Shown here: positions 1 to 6,540 of the stretch, piece by piece
Layout of the letters: each line of letters begins with the position of its first letter
How positions within the stretch are numbered: position 1 is the stretch's first letter
From: Thalassiosira profunda
Taxonomy: Eukaryota > Bacillariophyta > Thalassiosirophyceae > Thalassiosirales > Thalassiosiraceae
Reading direction: 5' to 3'
Assembly (NCBI GenBank): GCA_036939355.1
Contig: JALLAP010001556.1
Location: 1-11,049, forward strand
Length of the DNA: 11,049 bases
Notes under the pieces: model-generated
What the model was told of the DNA's origin: nothing
Database searches by the model: none
What the model saw: only the letters and a program-made list of their open reading frames with translations
Position numbers and translations under genes: made by a program

Positions 1-262
1 GAAGGTTGAGCAGCAAGAAGCCGAGGCCCCAAACGATGCCCAAATTTTGCACGTCGGCGGGCAAGGCTAATATGCCAGTGCCCATGCAGTCAGCTGTCAA
101 GAGCATCGCTCCGGAGAGGAGGGTGAGGTCGTTTGAGGAGGCGTCGACGTAGCTTTCGGAGGAGGAGGAGGAGGTGGAGGATGCATCGTCGCCGCCGGGG
201 CTTCCGGCGGATGATTGGATCGATAAAGGCTGGAGCCCCCCGGTCGAAGGAGCGGCCGACAT
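1..262 (-). CDS. Amino-acid/auxin permease-type transporter, N-terminal part (partial)
   Basis: This is the first 87 codons of a gene that continues beyond base 1. The start is the ATG at 262, in an excellent context (gccaccATG). Residues 1-44 are hydrophilic and Ser-rich, with a run of Ser codons (TCC repeats, about 157-181), as in the cytosolic tails of many amino-acid permeases. A hydrophobic segment then begins around residue 48. It contains LLSGAMLLTADCMGTGILAL followed by PADVQNLG and WGLGFLLLNL, which resembles the first transmembrane helix of the AAAP family (SLC36/SLC38/AVT-like), where a G-x-G-I-L-x-L-P motif is typical. These carriers move neutral amino acids across the plasma or vacuolar membrane, usually coupled to H+ or Na+. 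Substrate and membrane cannot be read from this fragment. The frame is open with no stop and needs no intron. The family call rests on one helix. Confidence 0.75.
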   Translation of the reverse strand, partial: MSAAPSTGGLQPLSIQSSAGSPGGDDASSTSSSSSESYVDASSNDLTLLSGAMLLTADCMGTGILALPADVQNLGIVWGLGFLLLNL

Positions 263-274
263 GGTGGCCGCAAT

Positions 275-287
275 CCCTAACCCTAAA
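275..287 (-). promoter_or_regulatory. Telomere-like (telo-box) motif upstream of transporter start
   Basis: The plus strand reads CCCTAACCCTAAA, so the transporter's own strand reads TTTAGGGTTAGGG, ending 12 bases before its ATG. Plant telo-boxes (AAACCCTAA) near transcription starts are known regulatory sites. Whether they work in this lineage is inference. Confidence 0.3.
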
Positions 288-410
288 CAGCAGGGCACCC
301 GAGGCGAGGGGGGAGGAGCCCAGGGAGCCGGGAGGAGGATAGGAAGGGCGGAGCCTCTCTAGAGAGCCTGGGGGAGCGGACCGGGACCGGACGCGGGCGG
401 GAGGCGGGAG

Positions 411-431
411 GAAGTCAGAAGTCAGAAGTCA
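411..431. repeat. Triple tandem GAAGTCA repeat
   Basis: Three perfect head-to-tail copies of the 7-mer GAAGTCA lie in the spacer between the lipid kinase stop and the transporter start. The array is short and could be simple slippage. No function is evident. Confidence 0.6.
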
Positions 432-495
432 AGGAGGAAGGAGCCTATGTAAAGTACCGCGTAAGTTAGGTACCTCGCTAGCTCCCCCGCCCCTT

Positions 496-2289
496 TCAAT
501 CATCCACAACCACCCTCGGCTGAAGGAAGCTGACAAATTTGACCGGCTCCTCCACGGCGCGCAAACAGAATCGCTCCTTAATCCCCATGCTCTCGCCCGA
601 GTGCTGAAAAGGGAACCCCTTCGTCGTTTCTCGTCTTCCTTCCCCTCGCTCCTGGTCATTTGCAGGCTCGTCCTTCTGCCTCCGCCACGGCAGCCATCTC
701 CTCCGCTTTCCGACCCCCGCCTTCTCCTGTTGCCGTTGCACATACTCCTCGTACTGCCCACTCCGGACTTCCACTTCGAATTCACGCCCAATGAAATCGA
801 GGCATCCGAATGAGCGCTCCCCCGCATCGCGGTACGACCCCGCAAAGATTGAGAGCACATTGAGGAAGCCCGTGAGGGGCGATATCCGCCCAAGCCGGAG
901 CTGGAGGCGTCCGGGGATCAGGCGGGCGTAGGGGAAGAGGCGGAGCCCCCCGCCGTAGTAGGGCGTCGTCGCTGCAGCAATTATGCCAGTACTGCCAGAG
1001 TAAACAAGGTGACGCTTTGGAGCAGTTCCGTCGCTGGCATTGACGCCATTTCGGCTGCCAGGGCGCACGGCCAGTTCCGAGAAGTCGCCCCGTCGATGAT
1101 CGACCCACAATGTCTCGGCGTCCCCCGTGGTGACCTCGACGTGTATTCGATGCGTGCCATACTGCACCGTCTGAGGCAGCGTCTTGGCGACCAACGCCAC
1201 ACAGTACCCGGCCACGCTCGAGAGCGCGTCCTTGATGAAGGCAGGCGCCCGCTTCGTCGTCTTGGACCAGGCCTTGATCTGTTTGAAGTCTTCGAGCATC
1301 AAGCTGTCAAAGCCTGCTCCGGCGAAGAAGCACAGGTCGCCTTTGCCATTGTCTGTGCCGGGCGTTTCTTCGGACGGATGCGTCACTTCCATCAGGGGCA
1401 TCTCCACGATCGAGCATAATCCTGAGACTGCATCCATGCTGGGCTGCTGTGCATGGTCCTCGGCATATCGCGCCGCGGCATCTCCCACCTCCTTCAGCCG
1501 TTGCATCGTCTGGCGAGCGCGCTCCAGCTTCCGCCGCTTCATCATGGCGAAGACATTGACCCTCGACAGCAGCGACCGTTTTGCAACTTTGTTGCCATTC
1601 TTGTCGCTGGCCTTGCACCCGATGACGTATCCCAGCCCGTTGCCCGTGCCCATTGGAATGTACCCCAACAGTGGCAGCTGCTTCACCGCCTCTTCCACCG
1701 TGATACTGTCCGTTGCATTGGCACTGCCATTCTCGTCCCCTTCGCCCTCCAGTTTGTGATACAACATCATCTCATCGACCATGGTATTGATCCAGCCGCT
1801 GAGGGTGCCATCCCCGCCCACCGGCACCACCAGCGAGTACATTTCGCACCCCCGGACGACCGTCCTGGCCGCCAACTTCGCCTCCTCGGCGGTCCTCGTC
1901 ACGAAGACATTTCCTTCCCCGAAGAGCTCTGTGGCAATTGAGGCCATTGGGGGAGTGACGGACCGTGCGTTCATATTGAGGATGACCGCGGTCGATCCCG
2001 CTTGGGCTTCGGGGTCCTCCCCGGCGGCATCTGTGCGAGGAGAGGTGGCGTTGACGACCGGCGGTTCCTCGAGGAAGGCGGCCGTGGACGCGAACGTGCG
2101 GCATCGTTGAGAGTGGGGATTGCAAAGAAGATCACGTCGATATCCACTTGTTGCGAACGCCGCAGGCTGCGGCTGCGCTGCGGGACCCATCAAAGCGCCT
2201 GGGGCATTGCAATTCGTGAGAAATGACACCGCCGGCGCCGAGGAGAGGCCGAGCGCGAGCAGGCATACCCAGTGACGTGGGGAATTCAT
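496..2289 (-). CDS. DAGK-catalytic-domain lipid kinase (diacylglycerol or long-chain-base kinase type), probably plastid-targeted
   Basis: A complete intronless gene of 597 codons. It probably phosphorylates a lipid alcohol (diacylglycerol or a sphingoid base) with ATP. The N-terminus looks like a heterokont bipartite plastid signal: a hydrophobic core at about residues 7-21, a likely cleavage site AVS|F with Phe23 at +1, then a low-acid, Ser/Thr/Arg-containing stretch to about residue 85. The DAGK catalytic domain starts near residue 100 (VILNMNARS). The nucleotide-binding signature VPVGGDGTLSG covers 155-165, the second signature PMGTGNGLG covers 212-220, and GAGFDSLM covers 324-331. The C-terminal lobe contains YSGSTGIIAA and GGGLRLFPYARL (about 430-457). 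The TGNG form of the second signature resembles plant long-chain-base kinases, while GGDGT also fits bacterial DgkB/YegS, so the substrate is open. The spacing between signatures is longer than usual, and 235-315 is a Lys/Arg- and Glu-rich insert. The start at 2289 has A at -3 and preserves the signal peptide. The tail, from about residue 525, is basic and low in complexity. Confidence 0.85.
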   Translation of the reverse strand: MNSPRHWVCLLALGLSSAPAVSFLTNCNAPGALMGPAAQPQPAAFATSGYRRDLLCNPHSQRCRTFASTAAFLEEPPVVNATSPRTDAAGEDPEAQAGSTAVILNMNARSVTPPMASIATELFGEGNVFVTRTAEEAKLAARTVVRGCEMYSLVVPVGGDGTLSGWINTMVDEMMLYHKLEGEGDENGSANATDSITVEEAVKQLPLLGYIPMGTGNGLGYVIGCKASDKNGNKVAKRSLLSRVNVFAMMKRRKLERARQTMQRLKEVGDAAARYAEDHAQQPSMDAVSGLCSIVEMPLMEVTHPSEETPGTDNGKGDLCFFAGAGFDSLMLEDFKQIKAWSKTTKRAPAFIKDALSSVAGYCVALVAKTLPQTVQYGTHRIHVEVTTGDAETLWVDHRRGDFSELAVRPGSRNGVNASDGTAPKRHLVYSGSTGIIAAATTPYYGGGLRLFPYARLIPGRLQLRLGRISPLTGFLNVLSIFAGSYRDAGERSFGCLDFIGREFEVEVRSGQYEEYVQRQQEKAGVGKRRRWLPWRRQKDEPANDQERGEGRRETTKGFPFQHSGESMGIKERFCLRAVEEPVKFVSFLQPRVVVDD

Positions 2290-2913
2290 CGTGGCGGGGC
2301 AATCGGTGTTGGGGCGGCTAGCTCTTCAATGGTTCATCTGACGGGTGCATTGATGTTTGTGTGGTTGAGGGCTTGAGGGGAGGGCGGGGGAGAGGGAAGG
2401 CGAAAAAGCGTTCTCTGATTTTGGAGGGCCCCTCTTTCCGCCCCCCTCACCTTGTGCTCTTCTCAGCCAGCGTGGTCCTTTTGCTTGGGCTTTGAGCGCG
2501 TTCATTGCCGGGGGGTTGCGGTGTATTTGGTGTATCGGTGTACATATCGCACGAGACCACTCTTTATGTACGTACCTATGCCTCAAACTTTCGGTAGTGT
2601 GCAACAACTTAACATTCATGTATTGTATTTTGTAGCGAGCAATACTCCGCTTTCCTCTCTCGCCATTCCATCTTCACTGTGCGGCGAACTCAATGAACTG
2701 AACGTCGTCCCAACAACTGAGTTACCACTCTTTTTCCACCTCGACAAATGAGTGCTTTCCCCCCTCTCTCGAAGACCATCCAGAGGAACTAAAAGCGCAC
2801 ATTCCGTCAATCCCAAGCCAAAGCCTCTCTTGCCTCCCGCCCGCCTCCCAAACACATCCCATCTCACCCCATTCACAGACATCTCCAAATAAGTCCATTC
2901 ACTGCCCTCCAAT
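2290..2913. other. Intergenic: lipid-kinase promoter side and Rab2 3' flank
   Basis: This 624-bp spacer lies between two minus-strand genes, so it should hold the lipid-kinase promoter (near 2290-2450) and the Rab2 3' UTR (near 2913). It contains a G-quadruplex-type motif at 2377-2396 and an AT-richer patch around 2530-2700. The open frames on both strands (for example 2326-2619 minus and 2452-2751 plus) have no recognisable domain and look spurious. No RNA gene was seen. Confidence 0.6.
2377..2396 (+). promoter_or_regulatory. Possible G-quadruplex motif upstream of lipid kinase
   Basis: Four G-runs of 4, 3, 5 and 3 are separated by loops of 1, 1 and 3 bases. They lie on the plus strand, the template strand for the lipid kinase, about 90-110 bases upstream of its ATG. 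The sequence pattern is clear, but folding or function is inference, and G-runs are common in GC-rich DNA. Confidence 0.35.
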
Positions 2914-3963
<1,050 letters not shown>

Positions 3964-4106
3964 GGCGGATGTGTGGCTGTGCTCGTCAAGGGGCGTGCTG
4001 CTTGCCGATGAGGTGCTCAAGGACGTCGATCGTTCGAAGGGGCTGGCTGTCGTGAAGCGAAGTGGTGAAGTGGCGGAAGGGAGAGGTTCGGCCTTTGGTA
4101 AGCCTA

Positions 4107-4122
4107 TGCAAAATCATTTGCA
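4107..4122. promoter_or_regulatory. TGCAAA dyad in Rab2 upstream region
   Basis: A perfect inverted repeat with 6-bp arms (TGCAAA and TTTGCA) and a 4-base spacer lies about 145 bp upstream of the Rab2 ATG. It could bind a dimeric factor. A 6-bp dyad also occurs by chance, so confidence is low. Confidence 0.25.
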
Positions 4123-4216
4123 AGATAAAACTGTTACTTTGTATCGACTACCGGGAAATGTGTCCTCATTCTGTAGCACCTAATACACTTCCGCGGAAAC
4201 AACTCTGAAACAACTG

Positions 4217-4261
4217 CCCGCCTCGCCCTCCGCCCTCCCGCTCGCCCGCTCCCGCCCGCCC
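4217..4261 (-). promoter_or_regulatory. G-rich tract upstream of Rab2 (possible G-quadruplex)
   Basis: Eight runs of three C on the plus strand give eight GGG runs on the Rab2 coding strand, about 255-300 bp upstream of its ATG. The densest four (4245-4261) have loops of 1, 1 and 3 bases, a classic quadruplex pattern. A regulatory role is inference. Confidence 0.35.
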
Positions 4262-4617
4262 TCCTGCTCTCTCATGGCCTCTGCCGACCAGCTTCGCCCC
4301 ACTGAGTCTATCCTCGTAGGCGGCGTGATGGCGGTCACGTTGATGCTACAATCGCCGTCAGGAGGCGGGCGTGGGGTAGGGTGGACGAAAGCATCAAGGG
4401 TTGCTGATTGCCAATACGCAGAACCTGAAAGAAGGATGAGAAGAGAAGAGCCAAGTGATGGATGTGGGTGCATTCCTATTCGATTACTTGATTAGGGTGC
4501 CGCCGATTCTACGTCCGACCCGAGGAAGTGATTTCAGCTAGGAGCAAAATCATCTCGGTGCATTGACCTGGGGTGCACGGTGGTGACGGACCGGACGAAT
4601 CTGCGTTGGACCGCCCT

Positions 4618-4995
4618 CTATGCAACAACCGCCCCCGCCTCCGCGCCACCCGCGCCCCTTTCTTCCGCCTTAGTGCCATCCTGCTGAAAGACGGCCAGCG
4701 TGTACGCCCCGAGCGACGACACGATCATCTCGTACTCGCCCGTGCGCATCCGCACGTTCTCCACCGGGCCGTCCTCCGGTGCGAACAGCTCCTTGGCGTG
4801 CCTCACACTTTTCGTGTAGAGCTCGGTGATGTGGTGGGCGTGCTGGACGGCGCGCTGGTACGGCATTTGGGTGCCGGCCTGGTCCCACCGGATGACGATG
4901 CCGTCGCTGTTGAGGATGAGGTAGGCCTGGAAGCCCGGCGTTTGCTTGAGGTCCTTGAGGAGCTCGTCGATTTCGTTCACCTGGTTGTGCGCCAT
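4618..4995 (-). CDS. DYNLRB: Roadblock/LC7 family dynein light chain
   Basis: A complete single-exon gene of 125 residues. Roadblock/LC7 light chains dimerise and bind the intermediate chains of cytoplasmic, intraflagellar-transport or axonemal dynein. Seen in the protein: an N-terminal helix (EIDELLKDL, about 8-16), the first strands GFQAYLILNSDGIVIRW (21-37), a long central helix (about 45-70) with YQRAVQHAHHI, and the closing strands VRMRTGEYEMIVSS and YTLAVFQQ (81-105). This is the order and spacing seen in animal DYNLRB1 (96 residues). The extra length is an Ala/Gly/Glu-rich tail from about residue 107. The alternatives, a LAMTOR or MglB-like Roadblock protein, fit less well because the RMRTGEYEMIV region matches the dynein subgroup. 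The start at 4995 is the only sensible ATG (gccacgATGGCG). It is divergent from the methyltransferase gene. Confidence 0.9.
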   Translation of the reverse strand: MAHNQVNEIDELLKDLKQTPGFQAYLILNSDGIVIRWDQAGTQMPYQRAVQHAHHITELYTKSVRHAKELFAPEDGPVENVRMRTGEYEMIVSSLGAYTLAVFQQDGTKAEERGAGGAEAGAVVA

Positions 4996-5205
4996 CGTGG
5001 CAGGTGGTGATGTGGTGAAGGAGCTGGGAGGCGAGCGGCTTCCTCCGAACGCAAGCGTTCAAAATTTGATTCGATGAAAAGTTCAAACTCGTTTGAAAAC
5101 TTGAATTTTCAAACCATCAAACGGAATTCAAAGCTTTCAACGGCTGGGCGAGGCGTCCGAAAAACGACACAGCCCAGGAGCGAGCAAGCGCCGCCAAGGG
5201 AAGAG
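4996..5205. promoter_or_regulatory. Divergent promoter between dynein light chain and EF1A methyltransferase genes
   Basis: Two head-to-head genes are separated by 210 bp (78 bp if the methyltransferase starts at 5074). Within 5058-5140 the sequence turns AT-rich and carries seven TTCAA/TTGAA elements: TTCAAA at 5058, 5082, 5108 and 5127, TTTGAA at 5092, and shorter TTGAA/TTCAA at 5101 and 5136. Several pair as inverted repeats: TTCAAAC-TC-GTTTGAA (5082-5097), TTGAA-TT-TTCAA (5101-5112), and TCAAA-A-TTTGA (5059-5069). This is the likely shared promoter core. No TATA box is evident. Confidence 0.55.
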
Positions 5206-5910
5206 ATGGCCGACGCGCAAGGGGTGCTGCGGGAGTCGAACAGACTTTCTCCCGCCAACGATGGCAGTGCCGATGCGCCGGGCAAACAACAGCGCCCGAC
5301 GGCCCCTGGCTCTCTGAGCGAGAAGGAAAACACCATTGCTCACGGCCAGGAAAACGACTTCCTCGCGGCGACCAGCGAGAAGGGTGATCTCAACCAGTAC
5401 TGGTACTCGAGGAACACCATCGAGACGCTCTGCGACGCGATCCGGGAGGGACTGCAGGGCTGCAACGGGAGCCGGGTCGCGTTTCTCTCGACGCCATCGC
5501 TCTTCTTCTCGCTGTCGTTGGAGGAAAGGGAGCACTGCACCCTGTTCGACTGCGACAGTTCGTGGGCGTCGTGTCCGGGCTTCCAATTCTACGATTACAA
5601 CGACCCGACGAGCGTGCCGGGGCGCCTGCACGGATCGTTTGACCTCATTGTCATCGATCCGCCGTTCATCACAAACACAGTTTGGGAATGCTACGCCATC
5701 ACGGCCAAGTTGCTAGCGAGGGAAGGCACCGGGCACATCCTTGCGACGACCGTTTGGGAAAACGCCCTCCTGATGAAGGACCTGTTCGGCTGCGAGCCCG
5801 CGGTATTCCGTCCCTCGATTCCTCGCTTGGTGTATCAGTACTCGGTGTTCGCCAACTTTGAGTCTGCAATCTTGGCCCAGAGGAACGCCGAGCTGCCCGA
5901 CGAGGCTTGA
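5206..5910 (+). CDS. EEF1AKMT1: EEF1A lysine methyltransferase 1 (Efm5/N6AMT2 family)
   Basis: A class I SAM-dependent methyltransferase of 234 residues from 5206. Family members methylate a lysine of elongation factor 1A in the cytosol. Seen in the protein: an N-terminal DLNQYWYS motif (61-68) like the QFWYS motif of the family; a first strand VAFLSTPSLFFSL (91-103), where the family has CISCPSLY; FYDYNDP (128-134); catalytic/substrate motif FDLIVIDPPF (145-154); and C-terminal strands through VYQYSVFANFES (209-220), matching the FRCYVNYDS region. The DPPF motif led to the old misannotation as an N6-adenine DNA methyltransferase. The frame is open further upstream to an ATG at 5074, which would add 44 residues. 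I prefer 5206 (gagATGGCC) because the 5074 ATG has a weaker context and lies within the promoter repeats, and because human EEF1AKMT1 is only 214 residues. No intron is needed. Confidence 0.9.
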   Translation: MADAQGVLRESNRLSPANDGSADAPGKQQRPTAPGSLSEKENTIAHGQENDFLAATSEKGDLNQYWYSRNTIETLCDAIREGLQGCNGSRVAFLSTPSLFFSLSLEEREHCTLFDCDSSWASCPGFQFYDYNDPTSVPGRLHGSFDLIVIDPPFITNTVWECYAITAKLLAREGTGHILATTVWENALLMKDLFGCEPAVFRPSIPRLVYQYSVFANFESAILAQRNAELPDEA

Positions 5911-6011
5911 GGACTAGCAAAAGCAAACCAAACTGCGTCTAGAAAAGACAAGTCTACTCAATACAAAGTCTCTACATTCTTGTTCACCGACGCAAGTGAG
6001 CCATCACCATT

Positions 6012-6125
6012 TCACTGCGGGACGCTCGTTCTTCCGATCTCCCTCGCGATCCGCCGCAGCTGCAGATCATCCTTCTGGGCAAACGCAGTGCTGAGGTCGC
6101 AGCACTGTCCAGCTTCAAAGATTCG
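6012..6125 (-). pseudogene. Unidentified protein-like open frame (terminal exon or gene remnant)
   Basis: On the minus strand, 37 codons are open from 6125 to a TGA at 6014-6012. There is no ATG at the front and an in-frame stop lies just upstream at 6128-6126. The peptide has a Cys-Cys pair (GQCCDLS), then a charged, helix-prone stretch (FAQKDDLQLRRIAREIGR). Codons in the later part are GC-ending, like the real genes here, and GC content falls sharply just upstream of the frame. It could be the last exon of a short spliced gene, with candidate AG acceptors at GAAG|CT, GACAG|TG and CTCAG|CA, or a decayed fragment. I do not recognise the family. Coincidence is quite possible, since the plus strand is also open across part of this region. 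Confidence 0.2.
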
Positions 6126-6202
6126 TCACGTCACGTCTATTGCGTGATCACAAAATTTCAGAGGGACGTGCGTGGCAAGTTTTGGGACCTCTCCGCGAGA
6201 AA

Positions 6203-6228
6203 GGACCCTAACGCTTTGTTAGGGGTCC
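6203..6228. repeat. Hairpin with telomere-like arms
   Basis: GGACCCTAAC (6203-6212) pairs with GTTAGGGGTCC (6218-6228), leaving one extra G and a 5-base loop. The arms contain CCCTAA and TTAGGG. It lies in AT-rich DNA upstream of clathrin. I see no target-site duplication or larger element around it. Confidence 0.5.
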
Positions 6229-6367
6229 ACGAAATGAAATCTATTGGCTTCTTAGTAATTTGAGGAATTTATTTGGTCTTACGTGTGTTATTAACTAAGT
6301 AACTTCCCGAGTGAACAGATTTTAGTACCCCTAAGAAAAAATTCGAGATACTAATTCCTACCGCAAG

Positions 6368-6465
6368 GTGAGTCTTGGCGGGACACGATTCACTCTCGTG
6401 CGAGCCGTCCAAAAAATCGAGGCGAAAAAATCCAAACCGGCGCGCGAGACAGCCCCATTTTTCAG
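6368..6465 (+). other. Candidate 5' UTR intron of clathrin heavy chain
   Basis: A consensus donor AAG|GTGAGT at 6365-6373 and an acceptor ccccatttttcag ending at 6465 would define a 98-nt intron in the clathrin leader. The same donor motif (GTGAGT) is used in the clathrin and Rab2 coding introns. There is no transcript evidence. Confidence 0.3.
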
Positions 6466-6540
6466 CGGCAAGGCGCTCCCCTACCACCACACTCTCCTCG
6501 TCGCCCGCCTCCGTGTAGCCTTATCGATCGGAGCGCAACC

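Larger units (their letters stand above)
263..495. other. Intergenic: 5' flank of transporter, 3' flank of lipid kinase
   Basis: A GC-rich, purine-rich spacer between two minus-strand genes. On the transporter's strand its 5' flank carries TTTAGGGTTAGGG at 287-275, twelve bases before the ATG. A perfect triple tandem repeat of the 7-mer GAAGTCA lies at 411-431. I see no clear TATA box or polyadenylation signal. The plus-strand open frames here look like by-products of Arg/Gly-rich composition. Confidence 0.6.
3964..4617. other. Intergenic: Rab2 promoter side and dynein light chain 3' flank
   Basis: This 654-bp gap sits between two minus-strand genes. It includes a possible 5' extension of Rab2 (to the ATG at 4020), a dyad TGCAAA-ATCA-TTTGCA at 4107-4122, and a C-rich plus strand (G-rich on the Rab2 strand) at 4217-4261. 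A 73-codon plus-strand frame (4274-4495) has one hydrophobic stretch but no recognised domain. No tRNA or other RNA gene was recognised. Confidence 0.6.
5911..6540. other. Intergenic: methyltransferase 3' flank and clathrin 5' region
   Basis: A 630-bp gap. Its left part (5911-6000) is AT-richer and probably the methyltransferase 3' UTR. At 6125-6012 a minus-strand open frame looks protein-like. 6130-6365 is the most AT-rich part of the window and holds a strong hairpin at 6203-6228. At 6365-6373 there is a consensus splice donor AAG|GTGAGT on the plus strand, followed by a pyrimidine/T-rich acceptor ending at 6465, suggesting a 5' UTR intron for clathrin. No tRNA was recognised. Confidence 0.6.

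Noticed and set aside
133..362. Plus-strand Arg-rich frames near the left end
   Set aside because: They are the antisense of the transporter N-terminus (its Ser codons read as Arg/Glu repeats). The minus-strand frame has a proper start and a recognisable membrane helix.
1009..1941. Plus-strand frames opposite the lipid kinase
   Set aside because: Antisense shadows of the 597-codon gene, with no domain of their own.
5103..5110. Heat-shock-element-like GAAttTTC in the divergent promoter
   Set aside because: Only one adjacent GAA/TTC pair is in 5-bp register. The other copies are 6-8 bases apart, so a functional heat-shock element is not supported.
5137..5631. Minus-strand frame opposite the methyltransferase
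   Set aside because: An Arg-rich shadow of a confidently assigned gene.
6181..6240. Possible tRNA around the strong hairpin
   Set aside because: There is no T-arm GGTTCRA consensus, no acceptor stem, and the hairpin stem is too long for an anticodon arm.
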